Of a DNA stretch of 64,000 bases, positions 29,706 through 39,336 are shown in pieces. Positions within the stretch are counted from its first letter, which is position 1. The number at the start of each line of letters is the position of its first letter. The stretch is from JACVRN01 sp035276685. Lineage in GTDB: Bacteria > Acidobacteriota > Blastocatellia > Pyrinomonadales > Pyrinomonadaceae. The position numbers and the translations under genes were made by a program. The stretch is taken from the NCBI GenBank assembly GCA_035276685.1, contig DATELK010000065.1, forward strand, positions 16,719 through 80,718. The letters run 5' to 3'. Below the pieces are notes generated by a model. That model did no database searches and was not told the origin of the DNA. It saw only the letters and a list, made by a program, of their open reading frames with translations.

Positions 29706-31268
29706 CTAGTCCTGCGCCGGGGTCATAGCCGAACAGTCATAGACGCGCAGGGTAGCGCGGTCAAGCCTGCGGCATCTTCCCAGAAGCGCGCGAATGCCCT
29801 CGCCCTCGCGGCTGAAGAGCCTGGTTCTGTACGAGGGGATAACTACCATGCGGCCCGCTACCTCTTCCGGGGTCACGAGCCTGTACTTGCCCTTCTCGCG
29901 CACGTAGATTTGGTCTTCGTCAAAGGAGAGGTCAATAGGCCTGATTTTATAGTCGGGCCCGAGGTAGTGCTGGTAAATCTGCGCGCCGTTCATAAGCGCC
30001 TCGCGCTCGCCAATTACACCTTTGAGCCATGCTATGTCCTCGCGAGGCGCGGCGTCGTCCAGCATAGTGTGCAGCTTGCTTGCCCACGCGGTCGTCACCA
30101 CCAATGCAGCCATGATAACTAAAAGGGCTGCGGCTGCCGTTGTCCTAGCGGGCCTTGCGGAAACGAAGCTGTCAACGGCAAGGCCTACCATGCAGGCGAG
30201 CGGCGCGAGCGCAGGCACGAGGTACTGCGGGACGAGCCCGAACGGAGTCACGACGATGATGATGATGGCGTAGACGACGCCTATCACCATGAAGGGGCCA
30301 AAGCTGCGCGTCTTCTCCCTGTGCGCGTAAAAGAGCCACGCGCAGGCCGCAATCACTGGCAGAGAGATGGGCAGCAGGGTTAAGAAAGGCGCAAGCGTGC
30401 GGCGGTATTCCTGCCCCTGCAAAGACCTGTAAAAGATGACAATCGGCGTCTTGAAGAAAGAGGCCTTGAGGACGGAGCCCGGCCAGAAGAGAACGACGAA
30501 CAGCGCCGTGAGCCCCGTGCCAATCAACACGTAGCGCCAGAAGCTGAGGCTCCTTATTCCTGAAACCCCGAGCGGCTTCCATATGAGAAGCGCTAGAAGA
30601 ACAGCCGCCACCACCACCAGCCCCGTCTCAAGGCTCACGACCGTCAGCGCCACGGAGGCGCACAGCAGGAGGCCCGCCCTTCTGTCGCCGTCCTTTAACC
30701 AGCGGCTCAGGAAAGCCGCCGCGAGAGTCGTCCACACGGAGAGCCAGCCGTGATTCGATAGAGAGTAGAAGGCCAGATAGCTCAAGCCTATCCCGAAGAC
30801 GAGAACGGCGAGCATGCCCGCGAGCGTGGGCGCGTCGGAAAGCTGTCGGTAGGCGTAAAAGAGCGCGCAGAGGAAAGCCAGAACTCCAAGAAGCTGTCCT
30901 ATGCGTATGGCGCGGTCGCTCTCGGAATTAAGCAGAGGAGTCGTCGCGGCCGTCACGTAGGCTATGAACGGAGGATGATAGTGCCTCAGGAGCAGCGGGT
31001 CTTTCTGCTCGTCATACTGCGGCGGGTAGGCTGGCTCCACGCCTTTGCGCTTGGAGTTGATGAACCCGAAGAACTCAAGGGGCGAGAGCGAGCCACGGTC
31101 TATGTAGTTAGTCACGAGCCCGAGGCGCGAGGCGTTATAGTAATCCACCTCGTCCAGATTCATGATGGTGTTGTGCAGGGGCCACAGCGCGAGGATGACC
31201 GCGACCCAGCCCACGAGGATTAAGCCTCCGAGCAGCTTATATGAAGAATGTTGACGGTTATCTTTCAC
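29706..31268 (-). CDS. GT-C (family 39-like) membrane glycosyltransferase
   Basis: The 520-residue protein has about 11 membrane segments. An acidic pair in the first periplasmic loop (MNLDEVDYYNASR) matches the DE motif of PMT/ArnT-type GT-C enzymes, which use lipid-phosphate sugars on the periplasmic side. A second loop HHPPF-like signature (RHYHPPFIAYV) also fits. The start is a GTG at 31268 with no clear ribosome site. It is a likely partner of the dolichol-phosphate-mannose-synthase-like enzyme at 32013, which would make its lipid-linked donor; that link is inference. Confidence 0.8.
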   Translation of the reverse strand: MKDNRQHSSYKLLGGLILVGWVAVILALWPLHNTIMNLDEVDYYNASRLGLVTNYIDRGSLSPLEFFGFINSKRKGVEPAYPPQYDEQKDPLLLRHYHPPFIAYVTAATTPLLNSESDRAIRIGQLLGVLAFLCALFYAYRQLSDAPTLAGMLAVLVFGIGLSYLAFYSLSNHGWLSVWTTLAAAFLSRWLKDGDRRAGLLLCASVALTVVSLETGLVVVAAVLLALLIWKPLGVSGIRSLSFWRYVLIGTGLTALFVVLFWPGSVLKASFFKTPIVIFYRSLQGQEYRRTLAPFLTLLPISLPVIAACAWLFYAHREKTRSFGPFMVIGVVYAIIIIVVTPFGLVPQYLVPALAPLACMVGLAVDSFVSARPARTTAAAALLVIMAALVVTTAWASKLHTMLDDAAPREDIAWLKGVIGEREALMNGAQIYQHYLGPDYKIRPIDLSFDEDQIYVREKGKYRLVTPEEVAGRMVVIPSYRTRLFSREGEGIRALLGRCRRLDRATLRVYDCSAMTPAQD

Positions 31269-31311
31269 AGGTTCTACAGAACAGAAGAAACGGCTCGTCT
31301 TTCGGAATCCT

Positions 31312-32016
31312 TTAGCGTTTACGGCAGAGCACCTGATACTGCGTGCCTAAGGGCAGACGTGATACGTGCGGCTCTATGAAACGCAGCGCTCGCAGCATTC
31401 TGGGAAAGATGAACAGGAAGTCTGTGCGTAGAATCTCGAAGCCTCCGTCCTGAAGAAGGCGGCGGGCTTCCGGCGGAGTCAGCGTGATGGCGTCGCGGTC
31501 AAACGGGATGCGGCTCATCACGTAACGCGTCCCCGGATTCCAGGGATTATTCTCCCAGAAGGAGAAGAGCCCGCCCGGACGAAGCGAGCGATGTATGTAG
31601 TCAACGGCCCCTCTGCGCTGCGCGGGCGGGATGTGATGAAAGACGCCGTTACAGAAGCTGAGGTCTATCTGCTCTTTGGGCTTGTGCTCGTCGAGCAGCA
31701 TGAACTGTGTCTTGTCCGAGCCGTGATGGGCTCTGGCGACCTCAAGCGATTTGGCGGAATTATCAACGCCCGTCACAGACTCTGCCCCCACAATCTCATG
31801 CAGGAAGGGCGCGGAGGTGCCTGTGCCGCAGCCGAAATCAAGAGCCCGTGCAGGCCGCTCGCCCAGTTTCGCCAGACAGTCCGCGAGCCACATCGCACGG
31901 CCGCGCGCGAAGTAGTGCTTGTCCTCGCCGGAGACGGCCAGGCCCTGCTCAAGCGCCGCGTCATACTCGGTCGCGTAGCCGTCGAACTCGGCTTTATAAG
32001 AAGAATGAGTGCTCAT
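31312..32016 (-). CDS. Class I SAM methyltransferase
   Basis: The 234-residue protein carries motif I ALDFGCGTGTSAPFL, acidic motif GVDNSAKSL and FCNGVFHHIPPAQR. It is a single-domain small-molecule methyltransferase. Its ATG overlaps the stop of the upstream polyprenyl-sugar synthase by 4 bases (ATGA), so translation is coupled. It may methylate a sugar or lipid-linked intermediate; the target is not visible in the sequence. Confidence 0.85.
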   Translation of the reverse strand: MSTHSSYKAEFDGYATEYDAALEQGLAVSGEDKHYFARGRAMWLADCLAKLGERPARALDFGCGTGTSAPFLHEIVGAESVTGVDNSAKSLEVARAHHGSDKTQFMLLDEHKPKEQIDLSFCNGVFHHIPPAQRRGAVDYIHRSLRPGGLFSFWENNPWNPGTRYVMSRIPFDRDAITLTPPEARRLLQDGGFEILRTDFLFIFPRMLRALRFIEPHVSRLPLGTQYQVLCRKR

Positions 32017-33233
32017 CGTCGTCGCATCCCCAAAATGCTGACAAAGAAGCTGGACAGGACAGTCTGAAAGCCCAGCGCCGTCAGGGTCGCGCCCGGTATG
32101 ACCCAGCGCATGGTGTGGCTGTAATCAAGGTGGCCGAAATCTATCAGCCGCCACTGGTTCATCGCCGACACGAGAAGCGCCAGTCCTATCAGCAGGCTTC
32201 CTGCTCCCAGAATCAACCCTCTCTCCAGATTAACAATCTCGAAGAAGCGGTTCATGCGCGGGTCGTCCGGCATGAGCCCTTCGCTGATGGCGAAGGTCTT
32301 GGAGAAGATGGCGAAGAGGATTGATTGATAGCCGCAGAGAATCGAGAGGCTGGCAAAGAGCAGCGTGTGCGCGTCAAAGGTGATGCCCTTAATGGTCACG
32401 CCCGGAAGCGCCAGAGCGTAGCCCACGAGTCCAAGCAGGATGAGCAGAGCGCCCGGCGCGAGGAAGAGCCAGCGCGGGCTGTACATCAGAAAGAAGCGAA
32501 GCGTGCGCCAGCCGTCGCGGAAAGTCTTCAGGTGCGGAGCATGAGAGGTGCGCCCGTCCGGATGCAGCGTAATCGGCACTTCAGTTATGCCTACACGATA
32601 GAGGCTCGACTTGATAATCATCTCGGTCGCGAACTCCATCCCCGTGCAGCGCAGGTCTAGCCGGTTATAAAGCTCCTTGGTGAAGCCGCGCAGGCCGCAG
32701 TAAACGTCATGAATCGGCGCGCGAAACCACTTGCGAACCATCATGGAGAACATCGGGTTGCCCCACCAGCGATGCAGGAAAGGCATGGCACCCGGCAAGA
32801 CCTGTCCCCCGCCCCTTGGCAAGCGGCATCCCTGCACGAGGTCGAAGCCCTCTCTTAGCTTCTCTACAAACTTTGGCACTTCGAGGAAGTCGTAGGAGTC
32901 GTCTGCGTCTCCCATGATGACGAAGCGGCCGCGAGCGGCAGCGATGCCGCCCTGTAGAGCGCTGCCGTAGCCCTTGGCCTCTACGTTGATGACGCGCGCT
33001 CCCAGACGGGTCGCGATGTCCTGAGAGCCGTCCATGCTGCCGTTGTCCGCGATGATGATTTCGCCGTCTATCTTGTGCTCAGTGAGCACGCGCTGGGCTT
33101 TCCTGATACAGGTCTCAAGCGTGTCTGCCTCGTTCAGGCAAGGCATCACGATTGACAGCTCCACGGGTCGGTCGCCGTTTGTCTCGGGCGCTGCGACCTG
33201 CTGCTCGCGCGTCAGGTTATCTTCAACCAGCAT
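32013..33233 (-). CDS. Polyprenyl-phosphate sugar synthase (DPM1-like GT2 with membrane tail)
   Basis: The protein has 406 residues. The GT-A domain (LSIVMPCLNEADTLETCI; IADNGSMDGS; VIMGDADDSYDF with the metal DAD; YCGLRGFTKELY) is followed by about four C-terminal membrane helices. This is the layout of dolichol/polyprenyl-phosphate sugar synthases. It would make a lipid-phosphate sugar donor used by periplasmic GT-C enzymes such as that at 29706. Its stop overlaps the next methyltransferase start. Confidence 0.88.
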   Translation of the reverse strand: MLVEDNLTREQQVAAPETNGDRPVELSIVMPCLNEADTLETCIRKAQRVLTEHKIDGEIIIADNGSMDGSQDIATRLGARVINVEAKGYGSALQGGIAAARGRFVIMGDADDSYDFLEVPKFVEKLREGFDLVQGCRLPRGGGQVLPGAMPFLHRWWGNPMFSMMVRKWFRAPIHDVYCGLRGFTKELYNRLDLRCTGMEFATEMIIKSSLYRVGITEVPITLHPDGRTSHAPHLKTFRDGWRTLRFFLMYSPRWLFLAPGALLILLGLVGYALALPGVTIKGITFDAHTLLFASLSILCGYQSILFAIFSKTFAISEGLMPDDPRMNRFFEIVNLERGLILGAGSLLIGLALLVSAMNQWRLIDFGHLDYSHTMRWVIPGATLTALGFQTVLSSFFVSILGMRRR

Positions 33234-33395
33234 CTATACACTCCTTGCAAAAATATCCGGGGCGAGCCGGGCAGCAAACCATCTGCGGAAAAAGCGGCCG
33301 TGATGAAAAAGGTTCGCTTGTGCCTCTGACCCCGGAAATGCTTATGAGGTTACCTTGCTTGAGGTCAGAAGCTAAATCAGAGACCGGCTCTCTAC

Positions 33396-33908
33396 TTAAA
33401 AGCTCTCGTCCATACTGAAAATCGTTCGGGGGTCGTCCTCGTGCCTGATTACGTCCACCTCTTCGAGGCGGCCCTCGCCCATGTAAAGCCTGTTGGGAAA
33501 GTTGAGCACTAGGCCGACACTGCTTCCCACGTTGCTATAAGCATGCACCACGCCCTTGGGAACCAGCACGGACTTAGGATTGTCTTCGCCCACCATGAGC
33601 GTCATCACGTTACCGTAGGTCGCGGAGTCGGCTCGATTGTCCCAGAGGCGCAGCTTGAAGCTCGACGGGCCTATGAAGCAGAAGAAGTCTGCCTGACTCG
33701 TGTGCTCGTGCGGCCCGCGCGCAACGCCCGGATGAGTCTCCGAGACGTAGGCCATCTGCGGATAGAACTCTTCGGCCAGTTGGTCGTGGCGGAACAGCTC
33801 GGCCAGCCACCCGCGCCCGTCACTGTGCTTCTGAATATCACGGACTTGGACGCCCACTATCTCTCCCTGCTTAAATGTCAGCGGCGACGCCTCAGGCTTC
33901 GGCTGCAT
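33396..33908 (-). CDS. RmlC-like cupin, dTDP-4-dehydrorhamnose epimerase-related
   Basis: The protein has 170 residues from the ATG at 33908, with GGAG about 8 bases upstream; this start overlaps the rmlA-like gene by 17 bases. The cupin core reads RGPHEHTSQADFFCFIG ... VPKGVVHAYSNVG. In genuine RmlC the first His motif is RGLHYQ, so the active site here is altered. It may be a sugar isomerase or epimerase of the WxcM/FdtA type rather than a 3,5-epimerase. Pairing with the nucleotidyltransferase gene suggests both act on one dTDP-sugar. Confidence 0.78.
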   Translation of the reverse strand: MQPKPEASPLTFKQGEIVGVQVRDIQKHSDGRGWLAELFRHDQLAEEFYPQMAYVSETHPGVARGPHEHTSQADFFCFIGPSSFKLRLWDNRADSATYGNVMTLMVGEDNPKSVLVPKGVVHAYSNVGSSVGLVLNFPNRLYMGEGRLEEVDVIRHEDDPRTIFSMDESF

Positions 33909-34644
33909 CTTCCGTCTCCATCTTGTTCGCGCCCGTCCTGGCCACCAGATTAGAAGCGTAGAGCAGACTATCAAACGTTCCGGCGTCCGTCCACCAGCCC
34001 GCAAGCTCCTCCCACGTCATCATGCCCCTCGTGATGTAGGCATTGTTGACATCCGTAATCTCAAGCTCGTGGCGCGCGGAAGGCACCAGGCCGCGTATGA
34101 TGTCGAAAACTTCCGAGTCGTACATGTAAAGGCCCGTGACCGCGTATTCCGACTTGGGAACTTCGGGCTTCTCTTCTATGCGGAGAATCGTGCGGCCGTC
34201 CATCACAGGCACGCCGAAGCGCTGCGGGTCCGGAACCTTCTTCAGGATAATCTTCGCGCCCCGGCCCTGCTCCGCGTAGGCACGCACGGCGCGGCAGATG
34301 TTGCCCTCGATGATGTTATCTCCGAGGGCGACGCAGACCGCCTCTTTGTCCGCGAAGTCTTCGGCCAAGGCGAGAGCGGCCGCGATGCCGCCTTCGCCTT
34401 CCTGATAAGTATAGTCCAGATGCGTCAGGCCGAAATCGCGCCCGTTCTTGAGCAGCCGCAGAAAGTCACCCGCAGAGTTTCCCCCGGTGACAATCATTAT
34501 CTCTTTTATCCCGGCGTTTATGAGTGTCTGGATGGGGTAATATACCATAGGCCGGTTGTAGACGGGCAACAGGTGCTTGTTCGTCACAGCCGTCAAAGGC
34601 ATAAGCCGCATCCCCAACCCACCGGCTAACACGACACCCTTCAC
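33892..34644 (-). CDS. rmlA: Glucose-1-phosphate thymidylyltransferase-like enzyme (short form)
   Basis: The 250-residue nucleotidyltransferase has VVLAGGLGMRLMPLT, NKHLLPVYNRPMVYYPIQTL, LGDNIIEG and RIEEKPEVPKS, the RmlA set. It converts dTTP plus glucose-1-phosphate to dTDP-glucose. It is about 40 residues shorter than allosteric RmlA, like the short subgroup. The start is GTG at 34644. It is translationally coupled to the cupin gene. No dTDP-glucose 4,6-dehydratase (RmlB) or RmlD is adjacent, so the pathway must use enzymes elsewhere. Confidence 0.88.
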   Translation of the reverse strand: MKGVVLAGGLGMRLMPLTAVTNKHLLPVYNRPMVYYPIQTLINAGIKEIMIVTGGNSAGDFLRLLKNGRDFGLTHLDYTYQEGEGGIAAALALAEDFADKEAVCVALGDNIIEGNICRAVRAYAEQGRGAKIILKKVPDPQRFGVPVMDGRTILRIEEKPEVPKSEYAVTGLYMYDSEVFDIIRGLVPSARHELEITDVNNAYITRGMMTWEELAGWWTDAGTFDSLLYASNLVARTGANKMETEDAAEA

Positions 34645-34696
34645 TTTGAGCAGAACCCCTCGGGCAGGATAGATAAGAGCAGGTCAGGCCTCTTTG

Positions 34697-36580
34697 CTAA
34701 TCAATGAATCTCTGGAACCACAGCTCAAGCATCAGGAGCGTCCAGAGCTGGTGCGCGTAGTCGCGCTCGCCGCGAGTGTGAAGCTCGAACATGCGCCTGA
34801 CCTCTTCCGCGCGGAAGAGCCCGCGACTCATGGCCTTTTCGCTCAGGATAGTCTCGGCCAGAAACTTTTTCATCTTATCGCGGAACCAGTAGCCTATGGG
34901 GACGCCGAAGCCCATCTTCGGGCGGTTCAGATTCTCCACCGGCAGAAGTTTTTTCAGCACGTTCTTCAGTATGTACTTCGTCGTCAGCCCCCGTAGCTTC
35001 AGCCTCTCAGGCAGGCTCGCCGCGAACTCTATGACGTGATGGTCAAGAAAGGGCGAGCGCGCTTCCAGAGAGACGGCCATGCTGGCTATGTCCACCTTGA
35101 CCAGCAGGTCGTTCGGCAAGTAAGTCATGGTGTCCGTCAAAAGACTCGCGTCCACGACGCCCGCGCCGTTCGCGTGCTTGAACCACGGCGCGAGCCACAT
35201 AGCGGGGTCGTGTCCCTCCACGCCGCGACGAAACTCTTCCGTGTAAAGCTCGTCCTTCGCGGCCCTGTCGAGCACGCTCACCCACCTCAGATAACGCTCA
35301 ACGGGCGGAAGAGAAGCCGCATGAAGAAAGCGCTTCATGCTCCTGACACGGCTCTTGCGAAGCTCTGAGGTTGGGATGAGGCTGACGGCCCTGCGTATCA
35401 CGCCCTCGCGCAATAGCCCCGGCACTGCTCTGTAACGCTCCGCCAGCCGCATCGCCGCATAACGCTCGTAGCCCGCGAAGCACTCGTCGCCTCCGTCGCC
35501 GTTCAGGGCCACGGTCACGTGCTTGCGCGTCTCGCGCGAAACGTAATAAGTGGGAATCGCGGAGGAGTCCGCGTAAGGCTCGCCGTAATGCTCCACGAGA
35601 GTGGGCAGCACCTCCATGGCGTCGGGCCGCACTATGAACTCGTGATGCTCCGCGCCGACGTGCTCTGCGACGCGGCGCGCGTGATGAAGCTCGCTGAAGT
35701 CCTGCTCGTCAAAGCCTATGGAGAAGGTCTTGACGGGCGTGGAAGACAGCTCACTCATCAGCGCGACGACGGCGCTCGAATCGATGCCGCCCGAAAGAAA
35801 TGCGCCAAGCGGAACTTCGGACATCAGTCGCACGCGCACGGCTTCGCGTAGCACTTCTATGGCGCGCTCTCCGGCCTCCTCCTCGCTCATCTCTACTTTT
35901 TTGGAGAAGTCGGGCTGCCAGTACCGCTCAATTTTAATGTCGCCGTGCCTCTGCCAGAGCAGCGAGTGCCCCGGCTCAAGTTTGCGAATCATGCGGTAGG
36001 CCGTCAGAGGCGCGGGCACGCACATGAAGGAGAGGTAGTAATGAAGAGCCGCCGTGTCAATCTCGCGGCTCATCTTCGGATGCAGCAGCAGCGTCGTGAA
36101 CTCAGAGCCGAAGATGAAGTCGTCGCCCACCTGCGCGTAAAGGAGCGGCTTTTTTCCGACGCGGTCGCGCGCCAGAAAAAGCTCTTCGCGTCGCTCGTCC
36201 CAGATGGCGAAGGCGAACATGCCGCGCAGGTGATTGGGGCAGTCCGCGCCGTAGGCTTCGTAGGCGTGGACTATCGCTTCGGTGTCGCTGTCGGTATAGA
36301 AGCTATGGCCCAGCTTCTCAAGCTTTTCCCTCAGCTCAAGGTAGTTGTAGATTTCGCCGTTGAAGACTATCCAGAGCGAGCGGTCTTCGTTGTGCATGGG
36401 CTGCTGGCCGCCCTTGAGGTCAATGATGGCGAGCCGCCGCATGGCGAGGCCCGCGCCGTCTTTCATGTAGAAGCCGTCCTCGTCAGGCCCACGGTGGCGT
36501 ATGGCCTCGCACATGTTTGAGAGCAGGACGCTATCTACTGGCTCGCGGCTGCGGCGAACGATTCCGGTAATTCCACACAT
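34697..36580 (-). CDS. asnB: Asparagine-synthase-type glutamine amidotransferase (1)
   Basis: The protein has 627 residues. Cys2 immediately after the initiator Met (MCGITGIVRRS) is the class II glutaminase nucleophile, which fixes the start at 36580, not 36616; AGGA precedes it. The synthase domain has SGGIDSSAVV (pyrophosphate loop) and GDGGDECFAGYERY. In polysaccharide loci such proteins often amidate sugar carboxylates (for example uronic acids) instead of aspartate. A paralogue lies at 48406. Confidence 0.9.
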   Translation of the reverse strand: MCGITGIVRRSREPVDSVLLSNMCEAIRHRGPDEDGFYMKDGAGLAMRRLAIIDLKGGQQPMHNEDRSLWIVFNGEIYNYLELREKLEKLGHSFYTDSDTEAIVHAYEAYGADCPNHLRGMFAFAIWDERREELFLARDRVGKKPLLYAQVGDDFIFGSEFTTLLLHPKMSREIDTAALHYYLSFMCVPAPLTAYRMIRKLEPGHSLLWQRHGDIKIERYWQPDFSKKVEMSEEEAGERAIEVLREAVRVRLMSEVPLGAFLSGGIDSSAVVALMSELSSTPVKTFSIGFDEQDFSELHHARRVAEHVGAEHHEFIVRPDAMEVLPTLVEHYGEPYADSSAIPTYYVSRETRKHVTVALNGDGGDECFAGYERYAAMRLAERYRAVPGLLREGVIRRAVSLIPTSELRKSRVRSMKRFLHAASLPPVERYLRWVSVLDRAAKDELYTEEFRRGVEGHDPAMWLAPWFKHANGAGVVDASLLTDTMTYLPNDLLVKVDIASMAVSLEARSPFLDHHVIEFAASLPERLKLRGLTTKYILKNVLKKLLPVENLNRPKMGFGVPIGYWFRDKMKKFLAETILSEKAMSRGLFRAEEVRRMFELHTRGERDYAHQLWTLLMLELWFQRFID

Positions 36581-36631
36581 GTTCGGATTCCTATGAGAGG
36601 AGACTCTATGGGGCAAAGGTGAGCGAAGGCT

Positions 36632-38080
36632 TTAATCCACCCGCGCCCGGCTCTCTGTCTCCCTTCCCTCTTCTATCTTCAAAGGCTCTTCGGCGCGGCG
36701 CGGCTCTTCCTGCCAACGGCCGGGCAGTGCGCGCGACTGGCGCAGCGCGGCCACCTTCGCCAGATGCTCCGCCTCCTTCAGCTTGACCAGCCGCTTCTTC
36801 TCTTCTCTGACCTCCTGCATAAGGACGAAGCCAACGGCGACGAAGATGAAGTAGAAGACGAGGAGCTGCGAGCGCTGGCGATAAGCCGTGCCCACGTTGC
36901 CCTGAAAGATGGAGTAAGAGATGGTCAGCATCAGGCTGAACATCAGGATTGGCAGCGCCTGCCTGAGCCGGAATTTAATCGTGAACCAGAGCCCCAAAAC
37001 CAGAAACGGAACAGACACCCACCAGACGAGCATTTCGGGCAGCGTCAGGCTTTGTCTCAAGTTAGCAAGCTGCCACGGGAAAGGCGCGAACAGCAGATAG
37101 TTCATGCCTATCGGAATCGCGCTCAGTGCGCCGGAAGAGGTCGAAACGTCAACGTCCTTGCCGAAGGAGGACTTGGCCGTCTGCATCTGGTCAAGGCGTC
37201 CGACCTGAATCTTTTCCAGACTGCCGTAGGCTTCGAACTGCTGCGTGGCCGTCCTCAAAACGCCGAAGTAAGTCAGGAAGAGCCCGAGCATGAGGGCCGT
37301 GGCAAACTGTCTTATCATGCTGTTGGCCGTCAGGGTCTTCATCCCTATCAGCAGGCTCCCGCCTATGGCCGCCAGCACCATGTAAAAGATGTAGAAGCGC
37401 AGGCTCAGTAGCCCGAGAAGGGAAAAGCCCAGCAGCAGCGCGCTCTTTATGGTGAAACGCTCGCCGAGGCGCAGCACGAGCAGCATGACCACGCTCAGCA
37501 GGAAGACTATCAGCCCGTCCTTGAGCCCCTGCGACGACCAGAGAATCAGCGAAGGATAGAAGGCCGCGAAGTAAGCAGTCACGCGCGCCACCTTGATGTT
37601 CTGGAAAATACGGAGCGCGCAGAAGAAGACGGCCGGGGCGGTGGCTGCTCCGGCCACGGCGCTGATGAACTGTATGGCGAGCGGGTTGCGCCCTATGACG
37701 GCGTAGACGCCCGCGACCAGATAGAGCATTCCCCAGCCGCCGCCTACGTAGTACTTCTCCACGTAAGACATCAACTGAGTGTCCTGGCCCTGCCAGATGG
37801 AGAGCAGCAGCTGGCCGAACTCGTCGTAGGTGACGGCGTCGCCTCCGAAGAAGGCTTGCAGGTTGGCTACGTAGATAAGCGTGCCGACCAGAATCCTGAC
37901 TAAAAAGGCTGCGCCGAATAGCTTCAGCAGAAAGTTGCCGTGAGTGCGGTTTCTTGAGATGACGACGGCCGCCACGACGGCAAAGAGCAGCCCGACGATG
38001 ATTGCCGAAGGGCCGTCCGGCACGAAGAAGACGACGCCCATGCAGACAAGCATCAAGCCTAGAATGATGAGGCTGTTCAT
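36632..38080 (-). CDS. Polytopic membrane protein, possible GT-C enzyme or polysaccharide polymerase
   Basis: The 482-residue protein has about 11-12 membrane segments and a basic, charged cytoplasmic tail (residues about 425-482, coiled-coil-like EKKRLVKLKEAEHLAKVAALR). An acidic site in the first large loop (FFGGDAVTYDEFG) resembles GT-C motifs. No Wzy_C signature is visible. It may be a glycan polymerase or lipid-sugar-dependent glycosyltransferase. I cannot assign a family with certainty. It is flanked by AsnB and GT4 genes on the same strand. Confidence 0.65.
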   Translation of the reverse strand: MNSLIILGLMLVCMGVVFFVPDGPSAIIVGLLFAVVAAVVISRNRTHGNFLLKLFGAAFLVRILVGTLIYVANLQAFFGGDAVTYDEFGQLLLSIWQGQDTQLMSYVEKYYVGGGWGMLYLVAGVYAVIGRNPLAIQFISAVAGAATAPAVFFCALRIFQNIKVARVTAYFAAFYPSLILWSSQGLKDGLIVFLLSVVMLLVLRLGERFTIKSALLLGFSLLGLLSLRFYIFYMVLAAIGGSLLIGMKTLTANSMIRQFATALMLGLFLTYFGVLRTATQQFEAYGSLEKIQVGRLDQMQTAKSSFGKDVDVSTSSGALSAIPIGMNYLLFAPFPWQLANLRQSLTLPEMLVWWVSVPFLVLGLWFTIKFRLRQALPILMFSLMLTISYSIFQGNVGTAYRQRSQLLVFYFIFVAVGFVLMQEVREEKKRLVKLKEAEHLAKVAALRQSRALPGRWQEEPRRAEEPLKIEEGRETESRARVD

Positions 38081-38107
38081 ATCAGCAACTTAAAGCGCAG
38101 GGCGAGA

Positions 38108-39196
38108 CTAGCTCATGGAACTCACACGGGCGGAACTACCCTGGAACACTCCTTCGATAAAATCAATCTGACGGGAGAGGCTGAACTGCTCTTCGGCCGT
38201 GCGGCGCGCGGCGCGTCCCATCTCCAGCCGCAGCTCAGGATTCTCCAACAGCGTCTTGAGCCTAGCGTACCACTCATCATCGGAATCCGCCAGAAAGCCG
38301 TTCTCGCCGTCCCTGATTATCTCCTTGTTCGAGCCCGTGGCGGTGGCGACCACCGGCATCCCCAGACTCATGTACTGAATCAGCTTGAAGAAGAACTTCC
38401 AGGGGCTCCATACGCTCTCCTTCACAGGCACGATGCCAATCTGGCACTCCTGAAGCCTAGGCACCTCTATGTCGTAAGCCCAAGGGATGAACTCCACCTC
38501 CACGCCGGGCAGAGTCATGGGCTCGTCCGCTATGACGCGAAGTATCGTCCCGTGCGATTCACGCAGACGCCTGAGCGGCTCCGTGACTAGCTCTACGTTC
38601 GGCTGGTTCGTGAATGTGCCGACCCAGCCGATGCGCGGCGGCACAAGCTCCTTTCGGGGCGCGGGGCTGTACCTCTCCGTGTCCACGGCCATAGGGACTA
38701 TGGAGACCTGCTTGGCAAAGCGCTCTGCATAATCCCCTATGGCCTTATTGACCGCGAGCACGTGGTCGCTCATCTCAAGCAGCGTGTTGACCTTCGAGAA
38801 GAACTTGAGCATGTTGAGACGCCCGTTGCTTGGACTGACGTAAGGGACAAAGAGCGGCTCGTCTATGTCGTAAATGATGGGAGCCTTCCAGCGCCGCGTG
38901 AGCCGCTCTATCCAGGCGGGCCCTATGAGCGCAGCCTCCCTGTAGATGTATATGGCGTCGGGGCGCGAGGCACGCAGCACTCGGCTCAACTGCTCAACGT
39001 AGCAGCGCAGCATCTCCCGGCCCTTCTGAAGTGTCTGTCCCTGATTATAGAGCCTGCCGGTCAGAGAAGGGCTGGCAAAAGGGTAATACTCGACCTCTAT
39101 GCCCCGCCCCGTGAGGTGCTTGGCCCAAAGCTCTATCCTGAACCTCTGCCCGGCGCAGAAACCCGTGTGATAAGGAACGATTGCAGCAACTTTCAT
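38108..39196 (-). CDS. Family 4 glycosyltransferase
   Basis: This 362-residue GT-B protein has an N-terminal acceptor lobe (YIYREAALIGPAWIERLTRR) and a donor lobe with IGWVGTFTNQPNVEL and KLIQYMSLGMPVVATATGSN. It lies 27 bases after the multi-TM gene end and is separated from the next upstream unit by repeat B copy 2. It is cytoplasmic; substrates are unknown. Confidence 0.87.
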   Translation of the reverse strand: MKVAAIVPYHTGFCAGQRFRIELWAKHLTGRGIEVEYYPFASPSLTGRLYNQGQTLQKGREMLRCYVEQLSRVLRASRPDAIYIYREAALIGPAWIERLTRRWKAPIIYDIDEPLFVPYVSPSNGRLNMLKFFSKVNTLLEMSDHVLAVNKAIGDYAERFAKQVSIVPMAVDTERYSPAPRKELVPPRIGWVGTFTNQPNVELVTEPLRRLRESHGTILRVIADEPMTLPGVEVEFIPWAYDIEVPRLQECQIGIVPVKESVWSPWKFFFKLIQYMSLGMPVVATATGSNKEIIRDGENGFLADSDDEWYARLKTLLENPELRLEMGRAARRTAEEQFSLSRQIDFIEGVFQGSSARVSSMS

Positions 39197-39250
39197 AAAT
39201 CAAGAAGAACAATTCTATTAGCGAACGGCCGCAAATTCAAAGCGGACTCA

Positions 39251-39336
39251 AACAGGATGGACAGGATAAGCAGGATAAAAGAAGAATAAATGCTTTCTCT
39301 TTTTATCCTGTGCATCCTGTCCATCCCTGTTAATTT
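39251..39336. repeat. Dispersed palindromic repeat B, copy 2
   Basis: Inverted arms of about 30 bases (39251-39280 with 39301-39331) differ by one missing G and a few changes. The stop TAA (39330-39332, minus) of the SDR gene lies inside the right arm, as part of the 'aattaacaggg' arm end. It has the same sequence family as the copies at 26193, 44677 and 45979. Confidence 0.9.
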
